NCBI GenBank assembly: GCA_024401095.1
Contig: JAKSLR010000008.1
Coordinates: forward strand, 1-64,000
DNA length: 64,000 bases
Source: Bacteroidaceae bacterium
Lineage (GTDB): Bacteria > Bacteroidota > Bacteroidia > Bacteroidales > Bacteroidaceae
Direction of reading: 5' to 3'
Of the stretch, positions 26,282 through 35,901 are shown piece by piece. Within the stretch, counting starts at the first letter, position 1; every line of letters begins with the position of its first letter. The notes under the pieces were generated by a model. That model searched no databases, had not been told where the DNA came from, and saw only the letters and a list, made by a program, of their open reading frames with translations. The position numbers were made by a program, and so were the translations under genes.

Positions 26282-29059
26282 ATGAAAAAAACTTTGTTTG
26301 TATTGGCACTTGCTTTCGTGTCATCTTTGTCTATTTATGCACAATGGAAACCTGCAGGTGAACGTATCAAGACCACTTGGGGTGAAAACCTGAAACCAGA
26401 GAATGTTCTTCCCGAATATCCACGTCCTATCATGGAACGCAAGGACTGGAGTAATCTGAATGGACTCTGGAAGTATGCCATCATTCACAAGGGCTCTCCA
26501 CTTCCAACCAAATTTGAGGGAGATATCTTAGTTCCTTTTGCCATAGAGTCTTCTTTATCTGGCGTAGGTAAGACTGTAGGAATCAATAATGAGCTGGTAT
26601 ACCAGCGTAACTTCACCATCAATCCTTCATGGACGGGCAAGAACGTACTTCTTCATTTTGGTGCTGTAGACTGGAAAGCAGAAGTTTATGTAAATGACGT
26701 AAAGGTTGGCTCACATACCGGTGGTTATACACCTTTCTCTTTTGACATTACCCCTGTTCTTCAAAAAGGGAACAATAAGCTGGTGGTTCGTGTTTGGGAT
26801 GGTACAGATTCTGGTTATCAACCAAGAGGTAAGCAAGTCTCTAATCCAAATGGCATTTGGTACACTTCTGTAACAGGTATCTGGCAGACTGTATGGTTGG
26901 AGCCTGTTACTCCTAAACACATTGAAAACCTGCGTATTACTCCTGATATTGACAACAGAATGCTTAAAGTGGAGCCTGTTGTAGCCAATGCCCAACTGGC
27001 TGATATGGTGGCTGTCAATGTCTATGATGGAGACAAACTGGTGGCTTCTGGCAAGAGCATCAACGGTCAGCCGGTAGAGGTAACCATGCCGGAAGACTTC
27101 AAGCTCTGGAGTCCAGACAGTCCGTTCCTTTATAAGCTCAAGGTTTCTCTCCTGAACCAGGGAAAGAACCAGATAGATCAGGTAAGTAGCTATACAGCTA
27201 TGCGCAAATTCTCCCTTGGACGAGATTCAAATGGCGTGATGCGCATGCAGCTTAATAACAAGCCAATCTTCCAGCTGGGACCTTTGGATCAGGGATGGTG
27301 GCCTGATGGACTTTATACAGCTCCTACTGATGAAGCTCTCCGTTATGATGTAGAGAAGACCAAAGACTGGGGATTCAATATGATCCGTAAGCACGTGAAG
27401 GTAGAACCAGCGCGCTGGTACAAGCATTGTGATGAACTGGGTATCATTGTATGGCAGGATATGCCAAGTGGTGACAAGTCTCCAGAGTGGCAGATGCATC
27501 AGTACTATACCGGTTCAGAATTAAAACGTACTGCAGAGTCAGAAGCCAACTACCGCAAGGAATGGCAGGAAATCATGGATTACCTGTATTCTTATCCATG
27601 TATCGGCACTTGGGTACCATTCAATGAAGCTTGGGGTCAGTTCAAGACTCAGGAGATAGCAGAATGGACCAAGAAGCATGACCCATCTCGTCTGGTAAAT
27701 CCAGCCAGTGGCGGTAATTTCTATACTACTGGTGATATCCTTGACTTGCATAATTATCCACATCCAGATATGTATCTCTATGATGCTCAGCGTGCTACAG
27801 TACTTGGTGAGTATGGTGGCATTGGTATGCCTGTAAAGGATCATACCTGGAAGAATGACCAGAACTGGGGTTATATCTCCTTCGAAGATTCTAAGGCAGT
27901 TACAGACCAGTACGTGAAGTATGCTCAGCAGCTGTATGATTTCATTGGCAAGGGATTCTCTGCAGGTGTCTATACCCAGACTACCGATGTAGAAGTAGAG
28001 GTCAACGGTTTGATGACCTATGACCGCAAGATTATCAAGATGGATGAGAAGCGAATTCGTGACATTAACTATAAGCTTACCCATGCATTGGAAACCAGTG
28101 GAAATCCTGTTTTCCCAGGATGGTATGCCGATCCAGAAGGAGCAGTTTTCGAAAACCAGTATTGGATTTATCCTACACTCTCATGGCTTTGGGGTGAAGA
28201 TGCAGAGAAATATGCTGCCGATGTGAACAGAGAGACTATTGCTACCATGAAGGATTATAACCTCCAGACCCATTTGGATGCATTCTCTTCTCCTGACCTT
28301 GTTCATTGGACCAAGCATCCAGAGATTCTTCACAAGCGTGATGTGAAGTGGCTTGATTTTGCTTGTTGGGCTCCTGCCATCATTCATGCCAATGACCAGT
28401 ATTACCTCTTCTTCGGTGGAAATGATGTTCACGAAGGTGAAGTAGGAGGTATAGGTGTAGCTACCTCTAAATCTCCAGCCGGTCCATTCAAGGATGCTCT
28501 GGGTAAACCGCTTATTCCTAACATCGTAAATGGTGCACAGCCTATCGACCAGTTCGTATTTGAGGATAACGGTAACTATTATATGTATTATGGCGGTTGG
28601 CAGCACTGTAACATGGTAAAGCTGGCTCCCGATCTGTTGAGTCTTGTTCCATTCGAGGATGGAGACATGTATAAGGAAGTCACTCCAGAGAATTATGTGG
28701 AAGGTCCATTCATGCTTAAGCGAAACGGAAAGTACTATTTCATGTGGAGTGAAGGAGGCTGGACAGGTCCTAATTACTGTGTAGCCTATGCTATTGCCGA
28801 TACACCTTTCGGTCCGTTCAAGCGTGTCGGAAAGATTTTAGAGCAAGATTCCAATGTGGCTGTAGGTGCAGGTCATCATTCTGTTATTCAGGTTCCAGGA
28901 AAGGATGAGTACTACATTGTTTACCATCGTCGTCCGCTAGACCGTACCGGTGCCAGCGAACGTCAGGTATGCATTGATAAGCTGGAGTTCGATGAGCAAG
29001 GTTTCATCAAGCCAGTGAAGATGACCTTCACAGGTGTGGCTCCAAGACCTATTGAATAA
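26282..29059 (+). CDS. Two-enzyme fusion: GH2 glycosidase joined to GH43 glycosidase
   Basis: 925 aa with a signal peptide (MKKTLFVLALAFVSSLSIYA). Residues about 25-600 are a complete GH2 enzyme: sugar-binding jelly roll, Ig-like domain, and TIM barrel with acid/base E449 in PFNEAW and nucleophile E510 in VLGEYGG. Residues about 605-925 are a complete GH43 five-blade propeller with the three acidic residues: base D617 in WYADPEG, D756 in PIDQFVF and acid E807 in YVEGPF. All catalytic residues are intact in both halves, so it is probably a bifunctional enzyme removing two different sugars from one glycan, perhaps galactose or glucuronate and arabinose or xylose. Aldose epimerase and GH16 genes follow in the same direction. 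Confidence 0.9.
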   Translation: MKKTLFVLALAFVSSLSIYAQWKPAGERIKTTWGENLKPENVLPEYPRPIMERKDWSNLNGLWKYAIIHKGSPLPTKFEGDILVPFAIESSLSGVGKTVGINNELVYQRNFTINPSWTGKNVLLHFGAVDWKAEVYVNDVKVGSHTGGYTPFSFDITPVLQKGNNKLVVRVWDGTDSGYQPRGKQVSNPNGIWYTSVTGIWQTVWLEPVTPKHIENLRITPDIDNRMLKVEPVVANAQLADMVAVNVYDGDKLVASGKSINGQPVEVTMPEDFKLWSPDSPFLYKLKVSLLNQGKNQIDQVSSYTAMRKFSLGRDSNGVMRMQLNNKPIFQLGPLDQGWWPDGLYTAPTDEALRYDVEKTKDWGFNMIRKHVKVEPARWYKHCDELGIIVWQDMPSGDKSPEWQMHQYYTGSELKRTAESEANYRKEWQEIMDYLYSYPCIGTWVPFNEAWGQFKTQEIAEWTKKHDPSRLVNPASGGNFYTTGDILDLHNYPHPDMYLYDAQRATVLGEYGGIGMPVKDHTWKNDQNWGYISFEDSKAVTDQYVKYAQQLYDFIGKGFSAGVYTQTTDVEVEVNGLMTYDRKIIKMDEKRIRDINYKLTHALETSGNPVFPGWYADPEGAVFENQYWIYPTLSWLWGEDAEKYAADVNRETIATMKDYNLQTHLDAFSSPDLVHWTKHPEILHKRDVKWLDFACWAPAIIHANDQYYLFFGGNDVHEGEVGGIGVATSKSPAGPFKDALGKPLIPNIVNGAQPIDQFVFEDNGNYYMYYGGWQHCNMVKLAPDLLSLVPFEDGDMYKEVTPENYVEGPFMLKRNGKYYFMWSEGGWTGPNYCVAYAIADTPFGPFKRVGKILEQDSNVAVGAGHHSVIQVPGKDEYYIVYHRRPLDRTGASERQVCIDKLEFDEQGFIKPVKMTFTGVAPRPIE

Positions 29060-29075
29060 TCAAAAAACAAAAGAT

Positions 29076-30230
29076 ATGAAATTAAAGCATTTATTCTTTG
29101 CTGGTGCTGCTATGCTTGCACTTGTATCATGTGGAGGTGAGCAGAAGGCTCCTGAAAGCCAGCACACAAAGTCAGGATTGGACCCAGAGGCATTTGTGGC
29201 TGAGTACAACGGCAAACAAACTCAATTGGTCACTTTGACCAATGCTTCCGGTATGGAGGTATGCGTGACCAACTTTGGCGGTCGTATCGTTTCTGTCATG
29301 GTAGCCGACAAGAATGGGGTAGACCAAGATGTGGTATTGGGTTTTGATAACGTAAAGGCTTATTTCCCAGAGAATAACCAGACAGACTTTGGAGCTGCTA
29401 TCGGTCGTTATGCCAACCGTATCAACCAGGGTAAGTTTGAGCTCGATGGAGAGACAATCCAGTTGCCACAGAACAATTTCGGACATTGTCTTCACGGAGG
29501 TCCAACCGGCTGGCAGTATCAGGTATATGAAGTGGTAGACCAGACAGAAAACAGTGTGAAGCTTCTCATGGATTCTCCAGACTTGGATAACAATTTCCCT
29601 GGAAACATGAAAGCTTATGTCACTTATACCTTGACCGATGACAATAAGATTGATATCCAGTATGAGGCAACCTGCGACAAGCCATCTATCATTAACATGA
29701 CCAACCATTCTTATTTCAACCTGAATGGTGATCCAGAAAACAACATTGAAGATGTGCTGCTTACCATTCATGCAGAACAGTTTACCCCAACAGATACTAC
29801 CTACATGACTACCGGTGAGATTCTGCCTGTAGAGGGTACTCCAATGGATTTCCGTACAGCAAAACCTATTGGTCAGGACATCAATGCAGATTATGCACAA
29901 ACCATTGGTGCAAACGGTTATGATCACAACTGGGTATTGGATACTAAGGGTGATATCACCAAGCCTTGTACTGTAGCAGAGAGCCAGAAGACAGGTATCG
30001 TTCTGTCAGTCTATACTGATGAACCTGGAATTCAGATTTATAGCGGTAACTTCCTTGACGGAACCTGTGTAGGTAAGAAGGGCATTACTTACAACAAGCG
30101 TGCTGCAGTCTGTCTGGAAACCCAACATTATCCAGATAGCCCAAACAAACCAGAATGGCCAAGTGTTGTCCTGAGACCTGGAGAGACCTATAAGTCTCAT
30201 ACCATTTTCGCTTTCTCTGTAAAGAAATAG
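29076..30230 (+). CDS. Aldose 1-epimerase (mutarotase), lipoprotein
   Basis: 384 aa from ATG 29076. The signal MKLKHLFFAGAAMLALVSC has a lipobox with Cys 19, so it is exported and lipid-anchored, unlike cytoplasmic GalM. Mutarotase motifs: FGGRIVSVMV, IGRYANRINQGKF, HCLHGGPTGW (catalytic His), MTNHSYFNL (second His), and the C-terminal ETQHYPDSPN with the catalytic Glu. It interconverts alpha and beta anomers of the sugar released by the upstream enzymes. It starts 16 nt after the fusion gene and ends 4 nt before the GH16 gene, so the three form one operon. Confidence 0.92.
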   Translation: MKLKHLFFAGAAMLALVSCGGEQKAPESQHTKSGLDPEAFVAEYNGKQTQLVTLTNASGMEVCVTNFGGRIVSVMVADKNGVDQDVVLGFDNVKAYFPENNQTDFGAAIGRYANRINQGKFELDGETIQLPQNNFGHCLHGGPTGWQYQVYEVVDQTENSVKLLMDSPDLDNNFPGNMKAYVTYTLTDDNKIDIQYEATCDKPSIINMTNHSYFNLNGDPENNIEDVLLTIHAEQFTPTDTTYMTTGEILPVEGTPMDFRTAKPIGQDINADYAQTIGANGYDHNWVLDTKGDITKPCTVAESQKTGIVLSVYTDEPGIQIYSGNFLDGTCVGKKGITYNKRAAVCLETQHYPDSPNKPEWPSVVLRPGETYKSHTIFAFSVKK

Positions 30231-30234
30231 TGAG

Positions 30235-31137
30235 ATGAACACAAAATTAATGACTCTTGGAGTCCTGATGACTTTCTCGTCATTGGGACTAAATGCACAA
30301 GACAAATTTCACAAGGCTTTTGTAGAGAATTTCGACAAACCCACATCCAAGTTCTTTAACCTCAGCCATGAAAGACGTGATCCTACAACAGATTTCCGTT
30401 ATTTCCCGGGAACAGTTTCCTTATCAGAAAAGGGAACCAACATTATGCTCTACCGCATAGATCCAAATGATCCAGTAGGAGCAGGTAAGGGACCCGAAAT
30501 CATTTCTAAGGATTATACACACTTCGGTACCTATTCTGCACGCATAAGAATACCTGCAGCTGCAAAAGTACAGCCAAATGTAGGTGCTGTGGTGGGTTAT
30601 TTCACCTATAACATGGAGAAGGAGGCAGGACTCAGTGAGATAGACTGGGAATGGCTTCTGGCAGATCCTGAACTGGTGTATATCGGTACTTGGACAGGAA
30701 CCAGCAATAACCTTCAACGAGTGGGAAGAACCATTAACCTGAAGACCGGAACTATTCTGAATACTGTTTATCGTTCTGCTGCCGATGGCAATGAAAACCA
30801 TCCTCTTACAGGTGCTCAAAGTCAGCCAGAGACTGTTCCTGCCATTCCGGGTTACAATGCTGCAGAACATTTCTATACCTATGGCTTTGACTGGTATCCA
30901 GACCGTCTGGTATGGTGGATTCTTCATCCAGAAACCCAGGAGAAGATTGTCCTGTGGGATTACAGAGGAACTACTCCACTCTTCACAGGAATTCCAACAA
31001 ACCGTACCCGTTACCGTTTGAACTTCTGGCATACAAACAATTGGGCAGTGGATACAAATCCTGAATCCCTTGAAAAGCCAAAGTATCCTTATGAGGTAGA
31101 AATAGACTGGATGTCATATACTCCATTCAAGAAATAA
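30235..31137 (+). CDS. GH16-family endo-glycanase
   Basis: 300 aa with a signal peptide (MNTKLMTLGVLMTFSSLGLNAQ). The beta-jelly-roll signature EIDWE is at 135-139, giving nucleophile E135, D137 and acid/base E139, as in GH16 enzymes cutting beta-1,3 or beta-1,4 galactans, glucans or related polymers. Neighbouring residues (HFYTYGFDWYPDRLVWWI) fit the fold. As the last gene of the operon it would cut the backbone while the GH2-GH43 fusion trims the ends. The operon ends at the hairpin 31139-31170. Substrate not determined. Confidence 0.87.
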   Translation: MNTKLMTLGVLMTFSSLGLNAQDKFHKAFVENFDKPTSKFFNLSHERRDPTTDFRYFPGTVSLSEKGTNIMLYRIDPNDPVGAGKGPEIISKDYTHFGTYSARIRIPAAAKVQPNVGAVVGYFTYNMEKEAGLSEIDWEWLLADPELVYIGTWTGTSNNLQRVGRTINLKTGTILNTVYRSAADGNENHPLTGAQSQPETVPAIPGYNAAEHFYTYGFDWYPDRLVWWILHPETQEKIVLWDYRGTTPLFTGIPTNRTRYRLNFWHTNNWAVDTNPESLEKPKYPYEVEIDWMSYTPFKK

Positions 31138-31138
31138 A

Positions 31139-31170
31139 GAATAAAAGCCGCAGAAATGCGGCTTTTATTC
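31139..31170. terminator. Bidirectional terminator between convergent GH16 and ABC permease genes
   Basis: GAATAAAAGCCGCA (31139-31152), loop GAAA, then TGCGGCTTTTATTC (31157-31170): a perfect 14-bp stem with a GNRA-type loop and T-rich sides, between two convergent stop codons. Confidence 0.9.
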
Positions 31171-32391
31171 TTACTCATATCTGATGGCTTCAATCGGATC
31201 CATTCTTGCTGCTTTACGTGCAGGAAAATATCCGAATCCAACACCTATAATGACACAAACAATGAAGCTGACCACAACACTCCATAGTGGAACTTCAGCA
31301 GGGAAATTCAGAAGAGTGTTTGCCGCAAAGCTCACCAGCCATCCGAAACCAACACCTATGGCTCCACCCGTAACACTGATCATGATGGATTCCAAAAGGA
31401 ATTGATTACAGATATCCAGACCACTGGCTCCTACAGACATTCGCAGACCTATCTCCTTTGTTCGTTCGGTAACACTTACCAACATGATATTCATGATACC
31501 GATACCTGCAACCAGCAATGAGAAACCTGCAGCTACCACCAGAATAAGAGTCACCATGTTCATGGTAGAATCCATGGTTTCCATGATTTCCTGCTGAGAA
31601 TGAATGGAGAAGTTGTCTTCTGCACCTTCTTTAATCTTATGGGTCTCACGAAGAATTCCGGTTAACTCTGTTATAGCCTGATCTGTATATTCTTCACTCA
31701 GTGCAGAACAGTTTATACTGCCAAAATAAGTCTGAGCCTGCAGACGTTTCATTACAGTAGAATAAGGAGCCAATATCAAGTCATCCTGATCCATACCCAT
31801 TCCGTTGTAACCTTTCGCCTTGAGAACGCCAATGATTCGGAAAGGAATACTCTTGAAACGAATGGTCTTACCTATAGGATCTCCACCGTTAGGGAAGAGG
31901 TTGTCCACAATAGTCTGTCCTACAACGCAAACCTTGGAGCTCTTCTTAATATCATCATCAGAAAACATTTCTCCTTCTGCCACTACACGAGAATTAATAT
32001 CCAGATATTCTGCACTTTCTCCATACATAGTAGTAGATGCATTGTTTGCTCCATAGATTACCTGACCGGAAGTTGTCACTTCGGGACTGACGTAATTTAC
32101 ATAGTATTTATTCTTGACTATAGCTTCATAGTCTTCTACCTTAAGTGTCTGCATGTCACTAGGATCCATACGCACACCACCAAACATGTTTCCTCCCGGG
32201 CGAATCATGATCATGTTTGAACCCATGGATGAAATCTGGTCTTTGATGCTGTTCTTAGACCCTTGTCCTATAGCCATCATGATAATGACCGCACCTACAC
32301 CTATAATGATTCCAAGCATGGAAAGAAAAGAGCGGAATGCGTTATTTGCAATGGCTTTGAGGGCTATTTTCAATAAATTGATAAAATTCAT
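31171..32391 (-). CDS. MacB-type ABC transporter permease (FtsX family)
   Basis: 406 aa. One membrane helix near the N-terminus (SFLSMLGIIIGVGAVIIMM), a periplasmic domain of about 220 residues, then three C-terminal helices, with the FtsX motif TERTKEIGLRMSVGAS. It corresponds to the membrane half of MacB, which in Bacteroidetes is often split from the ATPase. It is the last gene of the leftward operon TolC, MacA, ATPase, permease. Such pumps export macrolides, peptides or lipids by mechanotransmission. Confidence 0.9.
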   Translation of the reverse strand: MNFINLLKIALKAIANNAFRSFLSMLGIIIGVGAVIIMMAIGQGSKNSIKDQISSMGSNMIMIRPGGNMFGGVRMDPSDMQTLKVEDYEAIVKNKYYVNYVSPEVTTSGQVIYGANNASTTMYGESAEYLDINSRVVAEGEMFSDDDIKKSSKVCVVGQTIVDNLFPNGGDPIGKTIRFKSIPFRIIGVLKAKGYNGMGMDQDDLILAPYSTVMKRLQAQTYFGSINCSALSEEYTDQAITELTGILRETHKIKEGAEDNFSIHSQQEIMETMDSTMNMVTLILVVAAGFSLLVAGIGIMNIMLVSVTERTKEIGLRMSVGASGLDICNQFLLESIMISVTGGAIGVGFGWLVSFAANTLLNFPAEVPLWSVVVSFIVCVIIGVGFGYFPARKAARMDPIEAIRYE

Positions 32392-32415
32392 AGCTTACAT
32401 TCTATGGGTTAAACA

Positions 32416-33174
32416 CTAATCATCCTGTGGTGCTGGTAAGTTGGCCAACGCTTCAGCTGCAGAAAGTATATTCTTGTTTTCTACATCCTCACGAATCTTA
32501 CCGTCTCGTAACACGATGTTTCGGCTACTGTATTGGGCAATTTCCGGATTATGAGTAACAAAGATGATGGTCCTGCCTTCTGCATGAAGCTTCTGAAACA
32601 GTACCAGTACCTCAAAGCTGGTACGTGTATCCAGGTTTCCGGTAGCTTCATCGGCCAGAATAATGACCGGATTGTTCACCAGAGCACGGGCTATAGCCAC
32701 ACGTTGCATCTGACCACCAGACATCTGGTTGCTCTTATGTTCCATTCTATCGGCCAGACCTACTGCAGTCAATGCCTTTTCTGCTGCCTCACGTCTCATC
32801 TTGGCTGTATATTCTGAGTTGTACATCAGAGGCAACTCTACATTTTCTACAGCTGTAGTCTTGGCTAGCAGGTTATAGTTCTGGAAAACAAAGCCTATCT
32901 TTCGGTTTCGTAATCTGGCACGTTGACGTCTTTGCATGGTTCTTACACTGATGCCATCCAGATAATATTCACCCGAAGTAGGTGTATCCAGACATCCCAA
33001 CTGATTCAGTAGGGTAGATTTACCAGAACCGGAAGTACCCATGATGGTGACAAACTCACCTTCATAGATCTTAAAACTGACACCTCTCAGGGCATGAACT
33101 ACCTCAGATCCCACCTGAAAGTCTCGTTTTACATTATCCAGTTCAATGATTACTTTTCTTGTATCTTCAGCCAT
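32416..33174 (-). CDS. MacB/LolD-type ABC transporter ATPase
   Basis: 252 aa: Walker [10 protein letters not shown] (about 46-54), Q-loop region FVFQNYNLL, signature [13 protein letters not shown], Walker [14 protein letters not shown] and H-loop FVTHNPEIA. It powers the permease encoded 24 nt downstream, with the periplasmic adaptor gene 8 nt upstream. The C-terminal tail of about 25 residues is acidic. Confidence 0.93.
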   Translation of the reverse strand: MAEDTRKVIIELDNVKRDFQVGSEVVHALRGVSFKIYEGEFVTIMGTSGSGKSTLLNQLGCLDTPTSGEYYLDGISVRTMQRRQRARLRNRKIGFVFQNYNLLAKTTAVENVELPLMYNSEYTAKMRREAAEKALTAVGLADRMEHKSNQMSGGQMQRVAIARALVNNPVIILADEATGNLDTRTSFEVLVLFQKLHAEGRTIIFVTHNPEIAQYSSRNIVLRDGKIREDVENKNILSAAEALANLPAPQDD

Positions 33175-33182
33175 AATCTGTC

Positions 33183-34370
33183 TTATTCGTTTTCAGTCTT
33201 GTTGTTTCTTCTTGATCCTGGAGGGCCAGGGAAGAAAGAATTTTCTGGCGCTTCTTTCAGAATATCGTCTTCTCCTTCTGTCTTTATTTCTGTAACTACT
33301 TCTGTTCCAGCACTTACACCTTCTAGAATCTGTGTCATTGAGCCATTGGTAACACCTACTTTTACTGCATGTGCGGTAAAGGTATTGCCTTCTTTTGTCC
33401 AGACTTTCTTGGCTGCTTTCACATCGTTGATCTTTCCGTCAGATCCTATCATGGCTTTGTTAGGGGTAAATTTCAATGCCTTAGATGGGACAACCAGTAC
33501 ATCTTTCAGTTCCTGGGTATAGATTGTGACATTGGCAGTGAGTCCTGGTTTCAGTTTAAGATCCTGGTTTGGTGCGCCAATGACCACCTCATAAGTCACA
33601 ACGTTACTTTCTGTGGTAGGCTGCTGTCTTACCTGTGTTACTAGACCCTCGAATGTATCATCTGGATATGCATCTACAGAGAAAGTCACGCGTTGTCCTT
33701 CCTTTACACCACCTATGTCAGCTTCATCAATGTCGGCAATCACGCGCATGTCTGTCAAGTCTTGGGCAATGGTGAACAGGGTTGGAGTACTGAAACCTGC
33801 AGCTACAGTCTGACCTTCTTCCACGGCTTTATCCAGGATGACACCATCTATAGGACTTGTAATGGTGGCATACGACAAGTTCTGTTGTGCCGTTTTCACA
33901 CTCTCCTGACGTGAGCGGTAAGTCTCTTTAGCCTGATAGTACTGGCTTCGTGCATTTTCAAAATCATTAGCACTGATTAATCCTTTATCGTAGAGGGTCT
34001 TATATCGGTTGTAATATCCTTCCTGATAATCCAGTGAACTCTTTGCACTGGCCAGATTACTCTGTGCGGTAATCAGGTCACTCATCAGGTTCTTGCGATC
34101 CATCTCGGCTATTATTTGTCCTTTCTTTACCAGACTGTTATAATCTACATAAATATGATCAATGATACCGGAAACCTGTGTACCGACATCCACCTTAGTA
34201 ACAGGTTCTATGGTACCTGTAGCGGTAATGGTTGAACTGATTTCACCTAAAGATGCCTTTGCAGTGGAAAAGGTGGTCTTTGATTCTTTCTTACCTCCTG
34301 AGCAAAAGTTGACAAGGCCGATTACAGCAACAGCTGCAATGGCAATATAAATGTACTTTTTCTTTATCAT
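33183..34370 (-). CDS. MacA-like periplasmic adaptor of a tripartite efflux pump
   Basis: 395 aa. The N-terminal hydrophobic anchor (YIAIAAVAVIGLVNFCSGG) is followed by a lipoyl/barrel-sandwich half (VDVGTQVSGIIDHIYVDYNSLVKKGQIIAEMD), an alpha-hairpin with heptads (about 95-170), the second lipoyl half (ITSPIDGVILDKAVEEGQTVAAG) and beta-barrel domains. It links the MacB-type ABC pump in the inner membrane to the TolC-like channel encoded 12 nt upstream. Confidence 0.92.
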   Translation of the reverse strand: MIKKKYIYIAIAAVAVIGLVNFCSGGKKESKTTFSTAKASLGEISSTITATGTIEPVTKVDVGTQVSGIIDHIYVDYNSLVKKGQIIAEMDRKNLMSDLITAQSNLASAKSSLDYQEGYYNRYKTLYDKGLISANDFENARSQYYQAKETYRSRQESVKTAQQNLSYATITSPIDGVILDKAVEEGQTVAAGFSTPTLFTIAQDLTDMRVIADIDEADIGGVKEGQRVTFSVDAYPDDTFEGLVTQVRQQPTTESNVVTYEVVIGAPNQDLKLKPGLTANVTIYTQELKDVLVVPSKALKFTPNKAMIGSDGKINDVKAAKKVWTKEGNTFTAHAVKVGVTNGSMTQILEGVSAGTEVVTEIKTEGEDDILKEAPENSFFPGPPGSRRNNKTENE

Positions 34371-34382
34371 AGTTTTATTGAT

Positions 34383-35714
34383 TTAAAGATTAATAGGTTC
34401 GCCAGCATAGAACTTCAGCAGTTGCTGATCCATGATAGCAGTATACTTGGATTGTAGTTTGTTTTGTGCAGCCTGAAGCACATTGTTTTTACCATCCAGC
34501 AGTTCGGCAATGTTCTTCAGTCCTACATTGAACTGTTCATTTAACAGGTCGTAACTTACCTGACTGCTTTCCAGACTGGCACATGCAGATTTGAACTCTG
34601 CCTGGGCATTTGTAGCATCAAGCCAGTATCCTTCTATGGTATTATAGAGGTTTTTCTGCTGATCCTGCAAATTCAACTGAGAGACTTGATATTGGTATTT
34701 TGCCTTTTCTACGGCACTTTTATTCTGTCTCTGGCTTAAGATAGGTACACTTATGCTAAGACCTACCATGTTGTTCCAATTGTTTTTCAGCTGTTTTCCC
34801 CATGCTGCAGCATTTGCACTGTTGGAACTGGTACCCACACTGGCATTCATACTCAAGGTAGGGAGCTTGCCAGCCTTGGCAATGTCAATGTTCAGATTGG
34901 CAGCATCAATATTCAACTGGCTGTTCCTGATTTCTGGTCGATTATCCAAGGCACTCTCATAAACACTTGCCAAAACAGGAAGAGCTTCCAATGCCCGTGC
35001 ATCTTCTACTTCTATAGTGGCAATATCAAAGTCTGTAGAACCTGTAAGTTCCAGCAACTGCTTAAGCTGCATCTTATAACGTTCTACGGCAGTCTTACTG
35101 CTTGTCACGCTATATTCATTCTGGGCAACCTGAGCCTCAAATTGTGCCAGATCGGCCTTGCTTAAATCGCCTACTTCTACACGTTCTTTGGCTCTATTTC
35201 GCTGAGCAATAGCAGTTTCCAAAACTTGCTCATTTACCTTTACTGCTTCTTTTGCATAGAGTATCTGGACATAATACTGCAGAATCTGCTCCTGAATACT
35301 GTTGGCACTTTGTTCTGCCTGAAGTCCGGCTTGTTCTACAGATATTTCGCTGGCTTCTATATTCATTTTTCTTCTTCCACCGTTCCATACCGTCCAGTTG
35401 GCATTCAGTCCATAACTGCCGTTGTAAGTTGTGCTACTGGATTTCATGGTTCCGGTGCCATCTGTGTAGGAAAAACTTTCCACCCATGGAGAATTGCTCA
35501 TGTTCTGGCTGCTGCTGAAAGAAAGACTTGGGAACAGCTGTGCCTTGGAACTGAGTAAATCTACTTCCGATTGTTTTTGCTGAATTTTACTCTGTTGCAG
35601 ACTGATATTGTTTTCCAGTGCATAGTCAATGCATTGACGTAGGTTCCACGTCTGTGCATGAACCAAGCCACTTGAACAGCAAGTCAGCAAGAGTAACAAT
35701 TGTTTTAGTTTCAT
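34383..35714 (-). CDS. TolC-family outer-membrane channel
   Basis: 443 aa from ATG 35714 (MKLKQLLLLLTCCSSGLVHAQ is a good signal peptide); the open frame to 35810 runs through the promoter and is not used. Two OEP repeats with long helices are seen, each starting with motifs such as LRQCIDYALENNISLQQSKIQ and PEIRNSQLNIDAANLNIDIAK. It is the first gene of the TolC-MacA-MacB operon and forms its exit duct. Upstream lie a -7 box (35759-35766) and three TCGAC elements at 20-21 bp intervals, the same arrangement as in front of the LytTR operon, implying control by that system. Confidence 0.9.
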   Translation of the reverse strand: MKLKQLLLLLTCCSSGLVHAQTWNLRQCIDYALENNISLQQSKIQQKQSEVDLLSSKAQLFPSLSFSSSQNMSNSPWVESFSYTDGTGTMKSSSTTYNGSYGLNANWTVWNGGRRKMNIEASEISVEQAGLQAEQSANSIQEQILQYYVQILYAKEAVKVNEQVLETAIAQRNRAKERVEVGDLSKADLAQFEAQVAQNEYSVTSSKTAVERYKMQLKQLLELTGSTDFDIATIEVEDARALEALPVLASVYESALDNRPEIRNSQLNIDAANLNIDIAKAGKLPTLSMNASVGTSSNSANAAAWGKQLKNNWNNMVGLSISVPILSQRQNKSAVEKAKYQYQVSQLNLQDQQKNLYNTIEGYWLDATNAQAEFKSACASLESSQVSYDLLNEQFNVGLKNIAELLDGKNNVLQAAQNKLQSKYTAIMDQQLLKFYAGEPINL

Positions 35715-35758
35715 ACTTTTATTTATTAATTTTACACTTTTCTTCAATGTTTCTGTTA

Positions 35759-35766
35759 CAAAGATA
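35759..35766 (-). promoter_or_regulatory. Promoter -7 box (TATCTTTG) of the TolC-MacAB operon
   Basis: On the minus strand TATCTTTG, 44 nt before the ATG at 35714. A TTG (complement of 35788-35790) lies 21 nt upstream. Confidence 0.65.
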
Positions 35767-35795
35767 AAGTATACTTTTGCAAATTTCCAAGTTTC

Positions 35796-35846
35796 GTTCG
35801 ACGAGTTCAAATCCTAATCGACAAAAAGCATGATTTAATCGACAAA
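35796..35846 (-). promoter_or_regulatory. Candidate LytTR operator: three repeats, 20-21 bp apart
   Basis: On the plus strand the repeats read GTTCGACGAG (35796), AATCGACAAA (35816) and AATCGACAAA (35837). In the direction of transcription the last two are TTTGTCGATT. The two nearest elements end 32 and 52 bp from the T of the -7 box. The 21-bp period with same-orientation repeats is the pattern bound by LytTR dimers. The same repeats occur at 37175-37206 and 39205-39236. Confidence 0.7.
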
Positions 35847-35850
35847 TAAA

Positions 35851-35883
35851 AAAGCTTCGATTCAAATTAATGATCGAAGCTTT
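35851..35883 (-). terminator. Terminator of the acyltransferase gene
   Basis: AAAGCTTCGAT (35851-35861) pairs perfectly with ATCGAAGCTTT (35873-35883). On the minus strand the stem is followed by a T-rich run. It sits 18 nt after the stop at 35902. Confidence 0.88.
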
Positions 35884-35901
35884 AATAAATGGTTGTTATG
35901 A

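Noticed and set aside
29172-29927. 251-codon minus-strand frame within the mutarotase gene
   Set aside because: Shadow of a gene with clear mutarotase motifs; its protein has no recognisable features.
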